Source: DATMNR01 sp963702765 (GTDB lineage: Bacteria; Chloroflexota; Ktedonobacteria; Ktedonobacterales; Ktedonobacteraceae). From it: 64,000 nucleotides of DNA. Made by a program: the position numbers and the translations under genes. Position 1 is the first letter of the stretch; the number at the start of each line of letters is the position of its first letter. The notes under the pieces are model-generated. The model saw nothing but the letters and a program-made list of their open reading frames with translations. It ran no database searches and was not told the DNA's origin. This document shows, one piece after another, positions 55,021 to 63,588 of this stretch. The DNA is taken from contig CAVPEB010000040.1 in NCBI GenBank assembly GCA_963702765.1, positions 1 through 64,000 of the forward strand, written 5' to 3'.

Positions 55021-56340
55021 CTACGAAAGTTGTATATCCTGCTTGCGCGCCAGGAATTCCAATTTACTGACCAGGTTCTCAATCACTTGATCCCACAGGA
55101 ATTGCTCTGCGGTACTGCGACCGGCGCAGCGAATGCGCTCCTGCTCTTCAGGATGGCGCCGTAAATGCAACAGATACCCAACAATTTCGTCAGGATCATC
55201 TGTCTCAGTGACAATAGCATTTTCGAGCGAGATAGCATAATCCTCACCAGTACTGCCAGTCACAGCGATTCCTTCAGCAGCCATTACTTCCAGGGCAACC
55301 AGACCAAATGGTTCGTGACCGCTATTCGCTAATGTGGCATCAGCGGCGTTATAGGTGGTACGTACAAATTCTTCAGGTAGGAAGAAGCGCAGGTTATAAA
55401 TATCTATATTAGGAGAGCTTGAATGTTGCATAACTTCAAGGCATTGCTCTAGATTCGGCCTTTTTGCAACCACATCCTGGATTGTTAACCCCAGATTATA
55501 GGCGTGACGTAATACATCGGCTCCGTGTGGCTCTATACCACCACGCACAAAGAGTGTGACCGGGTAACCACTATATTTCAGGCGCGCAACAGCCTCAACA
55601 GCCATCATCCAACGTTTATCTGGATCGAAACGACCAATTTTAAATAAGAACAGGCGGCGTGGATCGCCCTGTTGTGCTATCTCTCGCAGTCTGGTCACTG
55701 CAGATTTATCCACCGGGGTAAGATGACGTGTTGGGATCCCATTCGGAATCACCAGGGGATTCACACCATATCCCCACATTCTATGCTTCATGTACTTGCT
55801 TACAGTAGTAATCGTGGTGACGAAGTTGAGACGGCCCCAGTTGATACGATGGAGTGACATCAAACTATTGAGGTTCCAAAGCATGATAGTTTTTTGGCGC
55901 ACGCCGAACCAGTTCAACAGGTCCGATGTACGACACATTGCCTCTGCTGTATGCCAGTCTTCGCCCATGATCACGGCCGTTTTACCCTGGATCAAAGCGG
56001 GGCGCACTATTTCGTTATAAATATGATAAGGAACGCTCTCATTGAAGTCATAAAGTTTTTGCTCTTCGCCATCATAAACGCCGTTGAGATAATATTTGCT
56101 GACCCATTGCGACCAGCGTTCCAGGATAAGATGGCCATCAATACGTTCTTCCGTTGCTGGTTTGTAAGGGTCACCAATAAATATGAGGTGCGTGGTATAG
56201 CCCTGTACTGCTAAGGCTTCGCTGAGTTCACTAACTCTCGTTCCCAGTCCTCCAGCAGTCGAGTAGACATCAGGTCCCTCGAAACAAAGCAGTACAAAGA
56301 GCGTATTTTCGGGCGAAATGGCTCCCTCTTGTTCAATCAT
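55021..56340 (-). CDS. glycosyltransferase, glycogen synthase-like (GT4/GT5)
   Basis: The 439-residue protein has the GT-B fold: GPDVYSTAGGLGTRVSELSE at the N-terminus (the KTGGL-like ADP/UDP-sugar loop as STAGGL), VIMGEDWHTAEAM, FLFKIGRFDPDKRWMMAVEA, and the C-terminal EPFGLVALEVMAAEGIAVTG with the donor-binding Glu. Together with the neighbouring GH57 gene it suggests synthesis and trimming of an alpha-glucan such as glycogen. The ribosome site is weak. Confidence 0.88.
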   Translation of the reverse strand: MIEQEGAISPENTLFVLLCFEGPDVYSTAGGLGTRVSELSEALAVQGYTTHLIFIGDPYKPATEERIDGHLILERWSQWVSKYYLNGVYDGEEQKLYDFNESVPYHIYNEIVRPALIQGKTAVIMGEDWHTAEAMCRTSDLLNWFGVRQKTIMLWNLNSLMSLHRINWGRLNFVTTITTVSKYMKHRMWGYGVNPLVIPNGIPTRHLTPVDKSAVTRLREIAQQGDPRRLFLFKIGRFDPDKRWMMAVEAVARLKYSGYPVTLFVRGGIEPHGADVLRHAYNLGLTIQDVVAKRPNLEQCLEVMQHSSSPNIDIYNLRFFLPEEFVRTTYNAADATLANSGHEPFGLVALEVMAAEGIAVTGSTGEDYAISLENAIVTETDDPDEIVGYLLHLRRHPEEQERIRCAGRSTAEQFLWDQVIENLVSKLEFLARKQDIQLS

Positions 56341-56458
56341 GAGTGATAATCCTTGTAAAGTATTTGGAGGGGAGGGTTATAAACATGTATAACCCTCCCT
56401 GGTATGACTACTTCGTAGCTTCAAAAGTATATCACATCATGCTTAAGTAAGCAGCACC

Positions 56459-58789
56459 TTACACCACATTCATCACAACGTCGTCGATGAAGAAATCAGT
56501 GGGTTGATATTGATTCGCTACATTAGTACCCTGGAAGAAGAGCGTTACCTGTTGACCCTTATACTTTGACAAATCGCTAGTAACATCAAAAGTGCCATCT
56601 TTTCCTTCCTGCACCCAGGCATTGGAAACATTCGTATTACAACTTTGCTGTAAGTTATGAATAGATACTCCACTGGTCGTTTGTAAACGACTTACAAAGG
56701 TATCGAGGCACTGCTTGCTTGTTTTATTGGTATCGGAATACCACCAGTAAGTAATCGTAATTTTTGTGAAGTTTGTCGGTACTGTAAAGGTCTGCCAGAT
56801 GCGATCAGTGCAACCCGTATAGCCACAGAAGTAGGCGCTGTACTGTCCACTATGCGAGTTCGAGTTATCAACCATTTGATAGCCGCCAGAAGATGACTCC
56901 TGCCAGGGAGCCTGTCCTTTCTCAAATCCACCATTCTGAATCGGTGCCATAGGCTGCGCAGGGGTTGGAACCGGAGTCGGCGGAGTTGTTGGGGTCGGCG
57001 AGGGAGTGCTTATCGGAGTTGGCGATGGATTAGGGGTTGGAGTCGGCGGGGGAGTATTTCCGCTGCCAGACGAGGCCAGATCGTGAGCAATATTATTCAC
57101 ATCGGGCGACCCAATACCACTTGCCATATCGTAGCCAGGCCCGGCATTATAGTGAAGATTGTTGCCACTGGTAACATCGTGGAATGGAGATGACTGTTGC
57201 GGCGTCTTAAAAAGACCGTACAATACGGGATTTGCGGACCCAACGATAGCTTTACCTTGCGATTGCAGGTATTGATTGATCAAAGCCATGCTACCTGCCC
57301 ATAAGGGTGCAGCAGCACTGGTGCCACCAACGGTAATCCAGCCTGTTGAAGGACAACCTGCATTTGTGACCGTACAATAGGTCGCATATCCCGTCGCTGG
57401 ATCTGCATCCGCGGATACATCTGGAACTTCACGGTTACCACTTTGAACAACGGAACCTGTTTGCCACGATGGCTGTGCAAATGTATTGCTGACACCACCA
57501 CCACCGCCAGCGCCATTTGGACTGCGCTGTGTATCACTTGGGTTTGACCATACGGACTCGCTACCATAAGCGCCCGCATTCAATTGCAAATTCGTGCCAC
57601 CAACTCCTGTAACATTTGGGTCGCTTGCAGGAGAATCAACTCCAAGATTGCCATCACCACAATCATAAGCCCCCGAATCTCCAGCAGCAGCGAAGAACGA
57701 AATTCCCTCCGTAGCCCCCTTTTTAAAAATCGCATCAAGCGTTTGAAGTTCAGCAGCGCCGGAATCTGCCTCGCAAAGCCCCCAACTAGTACTAACAATC
57801 TGCGCTTTATCAGCTTGTACAATCTGGTTATACGTATCATTCAAACCCTGTGTCGTATTTGGGCCTTCATATACAATTTGATTGGCATGTGGAGCAAGAG
57901 CGCCCACCACCTCCATATCCAGTTCTACTTCGATTGCTCCCTGCCCTGGAGTGCCATTAAAGCCATCTACCTGCACATTGGAGATAGTAGGCGTTGGTAT
58001 TCCATAATTCTGAAAATATTGCGCAACATCCGATTGTTGATACCCATCGAGTTCAAAGAGCGCAACGGTTTGATTATCCCCCAGTATTCCTGCATTCTGT
58101 AGAGGCGTTGCATTATAAGCGCCTGACAGATCTTTTGGGCCAAATCCGCTCGGTGTAGCCAGGACAGTTCCATGCTTTTGTATGTTTTTGATCATCCTTT
58201 GATAGAGTGGTTGATACTGCACGCTATTATCCAGCCCCCCTATTGAAGTAATCAACTGGCTGATTGATGTTGGGACACTTGGAGAGGCAGTATTGGCATA
58301 AAACGTATGATTACCCGCCTGGTACGTATTGATCTGCACGCTAAATGCCTGCTGCACCTGTGCTACTGTAGCAGTGGCATCGATAAGCATGTTATCAGGG
58401 GCAACACTGGTAACTGTCATCCCCTGGCTTTGTAAATAAGAGATCACCTGCTGTACCTGGTCTGACGTAGGTGCAAATAACTGATCAAATTGATCAGGAG
58501 TGAGATATTGGTGATATTGTGAAGAGTTTGGATCGTTGATGGCGCTTAATAAGCTATCCAGCTCAGAGGGGTTACGCAACTGCATGCCAATTGAGAGGTT
58601 TAATTGCTGGGTAGCGCTTGTATTCTGCACAAGATGGGCTTGCTGGATGAGAGGTACCATATGCCCGCTCAAGATCGTGCGCGAATTCTGATCTGCGTGA
58701 ACCACTACCCGCATTGCTAGAAGACTAACTGCAATCAACGACAGGGAGGCAACTACAAAGGACACATTCCTTACAAATTTACGTCGCAT
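56459..58789 (-). CDS. secreted S53 (sedolisin/kumamolisin-type) peptidase with C-terminal accessory domain
   Basis: The 776-residue precursor has a signal peptide (VSFVVASLSLIAVSLLAMRV), an activation propeptide (to about 200; PSELDSLLSAINDPNSSQYH), then the peptidase: GAIEVELDMEVVGAL (Glu about 286, Asp about 290), SASDPNVTGVGGT-type oxyanion Asp, VGGTSAAAPLWAG (Ser about 491) and the Ca site GPGYDMASGIGSPDV. A Pro-Thr linker (NPSPTPISTPSPTPTTPPTP) leads to a beta-sandwich domain (NGGFEKGQAPWQ ... FFIDDVVMNVV) that probably binds a substrate polymer. It likely works outside the cell at low pH. A small hairpin (58807-58826) lies in the leader. Confidence 0.93.
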   Translation of the reverse strand: MRRKFVRNVSFVVASLSLIAVSLLAMRVVVHADQNSRTILSGHMVPLIQQAHLVQNTSATQQLNLSIGMQLRNPSELDSLLSAINDPNSSQYHQYLTPDQFDQLFAPTSDQVQQVISYLQSQGMTVTSVAPDNMLIDATATVAQVQQAFSVQINTYQAGNHTFYANTASPSVPTSISQLITSIGGLDNSVQYQPLYQRMIKNIQKHGTVLATPSGFGPKDLSGAYNATPLQNAGILGDNQTVALFELDGYQQSDVAQYFQNYGIPTPTISNVQVDGFNGTPGQGAIEVELDMEVVGALAPHANQIVYEGPNTTQGLNDTYNQIVQADKAQIVSTSWGLCEADSGAAELQTLDAIFKKGATEGISFFAAAGDSGAYDCGDGNLGVDSPASDPNVTGVGGTNLQLNAGAYGSESVWSNPSDTQRSPNGAGGGGGVSNTFAQPSWQTGSVVQSGNREVPDVSADADPATGYATYCTVTNAGCPSTGWITVGGTSAAAPLWAGSMALINQYLQSQGKAIVGSANPVLYGLFKTPQQSSPFHDVTSGNNLHYNAGPGYDMASGIGSPDVNNIAHDLASSGSGNTPPPTPTPNPSPTPISTPSPTPTTPPTPVPTPAQPMAPIQNGGFEKGQAPWQESSSGGYQMVDNSNSHSGQYSAYFCGYTGCTDRIWQTFTVPTNFTKITITYWWYSDTNKTSKQCLDTFVSRLQTTSGVSIHNLQQSCNTNVSNAWVQEGKDGTFDVTSDLSKYKGQQVTLFFQGTNVANQYQPTDFFIDDVVMNVV

Positions 58790-58806
58790 ACTACTACACT
58801 CCGTTA

Positions 58807-58826
58807 GGATGACCCAAAAGTCATCC
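58807..58826 (-). promoter_or_regulatory. leader hairpin before the S53 peptidase
   Basis: GGATGAC (58807-58813) pairs with GTCATCC (58820-58826), 17 bases upstream of the start codon. It could affect translation. The rest of 58827-59157 shows nothing. Confidence 0.35.
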
Positions 58827-59157
58827 CTCGACCCCCAGGATCATACATACAACAACTCTATCCAACAAAAAATACGTTCAAATGCATGAAATCCCTTACC
58901 GAAATACAGGTAAAGCATCTCATGCCCGTTATGCTCCCATGAATAAACGGCAGCAATAACCTTGTATCAATAAACGTAAAAATGGGAAGAGTTCGTTGAG
59001 GGTGTGATTATGATCACTATGTAAAGTCCATCAACATCAGCAAGGGTGATGGCGGTTAGACTTTGGCTACAACATATTAATTCAGGGGTCTCGCATGGGT
59101 TGGTAAGAATGTGATTGGTCTAGAAGAACACACCTCGTCGCGTCATCCCAAACGCAT

Positions 59158-61095
59158 TTATGTCATCCTGAGCGTCAGCGAAGGATCTCGTCCCTTGACC
59201 ACACTATGCTCTACTACAACAAAAGCACAGCAGTCTAACTCGCGTCGGAGTAGGCGACGGACCTGGTGTTGGACTCGGTGTCGGGCTTGGTGTCGGACTC
59301 GGTGTCGGGCTTGGTTCGGACTCGGGCTTGGCGTCGGACTCGGTGTCGGACTCGGCTGTGCCGTAGGCGAGGGACTAGGAGTTACAGCAGGTGTACCATT
59401 TAAGTTCTTTACAGAAATGATGATTTGAGTAGTTGGACTTACAGAAGTGCCTGCGGATGGGCTTACCCCAGAAACGATATTTGGCTGTAAAGTTGGATCC
59501 GCTCCAGCAGATACAGCTTTAATATTGGTAAACCCAAGTTTCTTGAGTTGAGTTTCGTACGCTGCAAGCGTTGTAGTATTTGGTGTAAAAGCGGGTATGG
59601 CGACCTTCTGGACACCCATCAGTACTTCAATAGGAGAACCGCTAATCAGTTTATCTCCAGGATTTGGAGTCTGTTGGAGTACAACACCATCTTTACTGCC
59701 ATCTTGTGATCTCAATATAAATCCAGCGCTCGTGGCAGTGTTTGACGCATCTGTCCACGTCATTCCTTTCAGGTCAGGCACAGTAACTTGAGTCACGACC
59801 TGTGTTGGAACACCTGCCTTACCACTGTTAAACACTGTATAAGCGACAAAAGCACTAAAACCTAACAATATCAAGGTTGCCAGAAGTATAAGTACCGTGA
59901 TAATACTGGCCAAACGTGAGTTGCTTTTGTTTTGAGGCACAGCCCCCGATCGGGGTATAGTTCCAACCTGCCCCGGACGAGGCGCACTCGACTCGGGTAT
60001 ATACATAGGCGCGTTATATCTCTGCTGATTGAGAGCTATTGTCCTATCATCATCTGCGCCCACAACTCCACCTGCCCCATTACGGCCATTATGGCTGGAT
60101 GAGCCATTACCATTTGACAGCACGTCAGGCACTGGAGCAGGACTGCGTTGCTGACCTTCACGGGATGGGCTGGGACGACTTGAGTTGGGTCGTGGGGGAA
60201 TCTGACTATAGGTAATAGGCACTGGCGAATGTCCAGGTGTCAATGGGGCTGCCACGAACTCGCCCAGTTCGTTATCTGCAAGCGATTCTAATTCTCGCGC
60301 CAGTTGTGAGCCGTCACGGAAACGCATTTCTGGCACTTTTTCCAGACAACGCAGGATAATTTCTTCCAGCGACGGAGTCAGATTCGGATTGATCTGGCTT
60401 GGTGGAATCGGAATATCTTGAATATGCTGCATGGCCACTGCTACAGGAGATTCACCATCGAACGGCGGGTGACCCGTCACCATCTCGTACATCACAATGC
60501 CCAGAGCGTATACATCGGCAGCTGGACTCACAATCTCTCCCTGCGCTTGCTCCGGGGCGTAGTACTGCACCGTTCCTAAGGTCATGCCTGTCGTTGTGAG
60601 ACGTTCCGCATTGATATCTTTGTACACGCTGGCAATGCCGAAATCCGTCAACTTGATCGACCCGCCTCGACCGACCAGCACATTCTGTGGTTTCACATCC
60701 CGATGCACGATATTCCGCCGGTGCGCAGCGCCCAGCCCCAGTGCTACGTCATGAGCAATGATAATGGCGCGATCCACATCCAGCACGCCTCGGGAACGCA
60801 GGTAGCGGCGCAGATCAGTCCCTTCGACCAACTCCATCACGATATAATAATTCCCATCAGTTTGCCCATAGTCAAAGACTTGCACAATATTGGGATGCTG
60901 CAAGGCTGACGCTGCTTTCGCTTCGACCTGAAAGCGCCTCACGAACTTCGGATCGGTACTGTAAACCTCGCGTAGCACTTTCACTGCTACTGTACGATCC
61001 ATCCGCAAATCCCGTGCACGATAAATAGTGGCCATGCCACCACGACCTATGGGGTCCTGTAACTGGTATCGATCTCCCAGAACTTCGATCTGCAT
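59158..61095 (-). CDS. PknB-type Ser/Thr protein kinase with PASTA domains; frameshifted tail
   Basis: From ATG 61095 (GGGGAG) the protein has 645 residues: kinase domain (about 9-270; IGRGGMATIYRARDLRMDRT, AVKVLREV, HRDVKPQNVLV, DFGIASVY), a linker, one membrane helix (IITVLILLATLILLGFSAFV, about 390-412) and two outer PASTA domains (VTVPDLKGMTWTDASNTATS; VAIPAFTPNTTTLAAYETQL). PASTA kinases sense cell wall and control growth. The Pro-Ser-Thr tail changes to Arg/His-rich near 59315 through a lost C, and the reading frame ends inside a dispersed repeat (its last residues RDPSLTLRMT are repeat-encoded). Confidence 0.93.
   Translation of the reverse strand: MQIEVLGDRYQLQDPIGRGGMATIYRARDLRMDRTVAVKVLREVYSTDPKFVRRFQVEAKAASALQHPNIVQVFDYGQTDGNYYIVMELVEGTDLRRYLRSRGVLDVDRAIIIAHDVALGLGAAHRRNIVHRDVKPQNVLVGRGGSIKLTDFGIASVYKDINAERLTTTGMTLGTVQYYAPEQAQGEIVSPAADVYALGIVMYEMVTGHPPFDGESPVAVAMQHIQDIPIPPSQINPNLTPSLEEIILRCLEKVPEMRFRDGSQLARELESLADNELGEFVAAPLTPGHSPVPITYSQIPPRPNSSRPSPSREGQQRSPAPVPDVLSNGNGSSSHNGRNGAGGVVGADDDRTIALNQQRYNAPMYIPESSAPRPGQVGTIPRSGAVPQNKSNSRLASIITVLILLATLILLGFSAFVAYTVFNSGKAGVPTQVVTQVTVPDLKGMTWTDASNTATSAGFILRSQDGSKDGVVLQQTPNPGDKLISGSPIEVLMGVQKVAIPAFTPNTTTLAAYETQLKKLGFTNIKAVSAGADPTLQPNIVSGVSPSAGTSVSPTTQIIISVKNLNGTPAVTPSPSPTAQPSPTPSPTPSPSPNQARHRVRHQARHRVQHQVRRLLRRELDCCAFVVVEHSVVKGRDPSLTLRMT
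59161..59192. repeat. TCATCCTGAGC...GCGAAGGATCTCG dispersed repeat, overlapping a gene end
   Basis: GTCATCCTGAGCGTCAGCGA and AGGATCTCGTCC. It is the same unit as at 21191 and 23539, but here it provides the last codons of the frameshifted PASTA kinase. Confidence 0.8.
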
Positions 61096-61235
61096 AACTC
61101 CCCGCACATGTGAAAGGGTCGAGAGTATCACCCATTCAAAAAAACGCACTACATGCTATATGCTTGCGCACACTATTTTAACTCATTATGCTATTTAATG
61201 GAACACTTTGTGCTAAAATTACACTTCTTTCCCGT

Positions 61236-63185
61236 TCAGCTTTGCAATCCCGCTGTGCCCCGTATCCGTTCGTCGCCTACACGACGTGTGATATGCCTCT
61301 CATCCATATGTTCAAGAAGAGGTAAAATATACTTTCGGGTAGTACCTAAGACATCGCGTGCTTCTGCCGCTGTCATTTTCTGATGTTCTTGCAAGAACCC
61401 AATAAGTTTTCCTATCGCTTCCTCATAGCTTTCACGTAGAAAAAGCACCGTATCATTGGCGCTCCCCAACTTCACCAGCTGCCCTTGCTCAATCAGCGAT
61501 GCTAAAACTTCACCACCCACTATTGCTTCTGATTCTGAACGACCTGGAGGCATAAAGGGAGACTCTTGAAACATGCGTAGAAGTCGCTCCACTTGCTGCT
61601 GCTGTACAGTAGTAAATTCAGGCACAAATCCCGGTATTCGAATAAATCCTCCGGATGAGCCACTGGTGCTGGTCACCTCGGCTAGTTGCCCCTCTTCCTG
61701 CAATACAAGGAAAACCTCTGATGCCATTTTTGGGGGCAGATTCAAACGCGTACGCCATTCCTCTTTAGAAAGGCCACTGCGTAATGGATGCAGGCGATGC
61801 TGCTCGCTTACCAATCGAATAGACTCTTCCTTCAAGGTCTCCCATATCGTTTGGGCAAACCAGAGTGAGCCAACTTTGCGTACTCGTTCCTCAGTTAACA
61901 ACGTCTCCAATGTTTGCAATGTCACATCTCGGGATAAATTACTTTGCTTAGCAATCTCCGTTAATTCATAGCCTACCAATCCGCGTATGGACTTCGCGCC
62001 AGGGCGAATCGTTTCACGTCTCCTATCCAACGCCGACAGCACCAACTCATCCGGTGATCCTCGTTCGAGCGTTTCCAGGGCCGCCAGTACAGGCTGCTGG
62101 AAACGGCGGTGATAGCGAGGATGCACATCGATTACCTCGCCTCCACCAATCGTTGAACTGGGGGACGAAATACGCAGGATAAAACGATCGCGCCGCGCGA
62201 CCACTGCGGGTGAACGTAATCTTATCTGTGCCAGTGCGCTCTTACCAGGTTTCAGTTCCTCAACATCCAACAGCCTCACCTTTGCAGGCACTTCCTGCGA
62301 ACCACTATAGAAATCGATCTGAGTATTATGCCCTAGTGGACGAGCCACATCTGCCAATAGTTGAAGCCGCACATCAATCAACATAGTACGCTGTAGTTGT
62401 CCGGGCAACGCTACCACGTTACCGCGCTCTAACTCGTTACGCGATACATTCGCTAAATTCATTGCTACGCGATTTCCAGGAGTGGTTACCTCAACCTGGC
62501 GTCTATGCATCTGCAAACTACGTATGCGTGTCTTCAAACCTTGCGGTTGCACTTCCACTTCCTGTCCGGTTTTGAAGACACCATCCAATTGTGTCCCGGT
62601 CACAACTGTGCCAAACCCAGTCATTGTGAAAACACGATCAATTGGCAGGCGAGGACGAGCGATGTTTTGCCGATCCTCAGTCTCATCAAAAATCCTCTCA
62701 AACTGCGCAACTAATTCGGGAAGTCCTTCTCCCGTATAGGCGGAAACAGGGATAATCTCAGCGCTAGCCAACGTGGTCGGTTTCAATTGCTCAGCTACCT
62801 CTTCACGCACAAGTTCGATCCACTCCTCATCGACAAGATCAGCCTTGGTAAGCGCAACTACACCCCTTCGCACACCTAAAAGATCAAGAATTGCCAGGTG
62901 TTCGCGTGTTTGAGGCATGATACCCTCATCGGCAGCAATCACCAGTAATGCAGCATCAATACCGCCCACACCCGCTAGCATATTCTTAATAAAACCTTCA
63001 TGGCCCGGCACATCCACTATACCAACCTCGCGTCCTCCTGGAAGCTTCAACCAGGCAAATCCCAGATCAATGGTCATGCCACGTTCCTTCTCTTCGGCCA
63101 GTCGATCAGGATCTATACCGGTGAGTGCTTTTACCAGAGTCGATTTGCCATGATCAATATGTCCAGCGGTACCAATACAACTCAT
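61236..63185 (-). CDS. selB: selenocysteine-specific translation elongation factor
   Basis: The 649-residue GTPase begins MSCIGTAGHIDHGKSTLVKA (P loop), then ERGMTIDLGFAWLKLPGG, VDVPGHEGFIKNMLAG (G3) and LTKADLVDE (G4). EF-Tu-like beta domains follow and the C-terminal 280 residues form winged helices (LSRDVTLQTLETLLTEERV; LSKEEWRTRLNLPPKMASEV; AAEARDVLGTTRKYILPLLE) that bind the SECIS hairpin. It delivers Sec-tRNA to UGA codons. No selA, selD, tRNA-Sec or obvious selenoprotein gene is in the window. Confidence 0.96.
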   Translation of the reverse strand: MSCIGTAGHIDHGKSTLVKALTGIDPDRLAEEKERGMTIDLGFAWLKLPGGREVGIVDVPGHEGFIKNMLAGVGGIDAALLVIAADEGIMPQTREHLAILDLLGVRRGVVALTKADLVDEEWIELVREEVAEQLKPTTLASAEIIPVSAYTGEGLPELVAQFERIFDETEDRQNIARPRLPIDRVFTMTGFGTVVTGTQLDGVFKTGQEVEVQPQGLKTRIRSLQMHRRQVEVTTPGNRVAMNLANVSRNELERGNVVALPGQLQRTMLIDVRLQLLADVARPLGHNTQIDFYSGSQEVPAKVRLLDVEELKPGKSALAQIRLRSPAVVARRDRFILRISSPSSTIGGGEVIDVHPRYHRRFQQPVLAALETLERGSPDELVLSALDRRRETIRPGAKSIRGLVGYELTEIAKQSNLSRDVTLQTLETLLTEERVRKVGSLWFAQTIWETLKEESIRLVSEQHRLHPLRSGLSKEEWRTRLNLPPKMASEVFLVLQEEGQLAEVTSTSGSSGGFIRIPGFVPEFTTVQQQQVERLLRMFQESPFMPPGRSESEAIVGGEVLASLIEQGQLVKLGSANDTVLFLRESYEEAIGKLIGFLQEHQKMTAAEARDVLGTTRKYILPLLEHMDERHITRRVGDERIRGTAGLQS

Positions 63186-63422
63186 ATCAGATAACCTAAA
63201 GAGTAAATATATAACTCGCGTTTCTCTGCAACAGGAAACGACAGCGTGGAACAGGATGATAACGTGCCTTAGTATACAACAGCCTGCTTATTCTGACTAT
63301 CCTTAGAGTGGTACTTCCTCACAAATTTAATGGTATTTTCGCACAAAATGTCGCTTTTCTTCGATTGAAACCGGGCCTCTCAAAAGTCACGCAGTGATAT
63401 TCTCTACGCGCCTGTGGCGGGC

Positions 63423-63490
63423 TTTTATGAGGGTGTGAAAAGTATGTGTGTGCCCGCGGGCACACACATACTTTTCACACCCTCATAAAA
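63423..63490. repeat. 68-bp perfect palindrome between selB and uvrC
   Basis: Bases 63423-63456 are the exact reverse complement of 63457-63490, with no loop; the centre is CCCGCGGG and it contains GTATGTGTGTGCCC. A second small hairpin (GGCTCGC/GCGAGCC) follows at about 63493. The 63186-63588 gap has no gene; an extended -10 (TGCTATACT, 63534-63541) probably serves uvrC. Confidence 0.9.
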
Positions 63491-63588
63491 TAGGCTCGCT
63501 TGCGAGCCAGGCAAATGCAATATATGCAAATGTGCTATACTGTGAAGGTGCGACGAAAGCTCCAAAACACGAATCCTCGGGACATATC

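Noticed and set aside
59111..59428. 105-codon plus-strand frame with GLGVGLGVGLG repeats
   Set aside because: It is the antisense of the Pro-Ser-Thr linker of the kinase.
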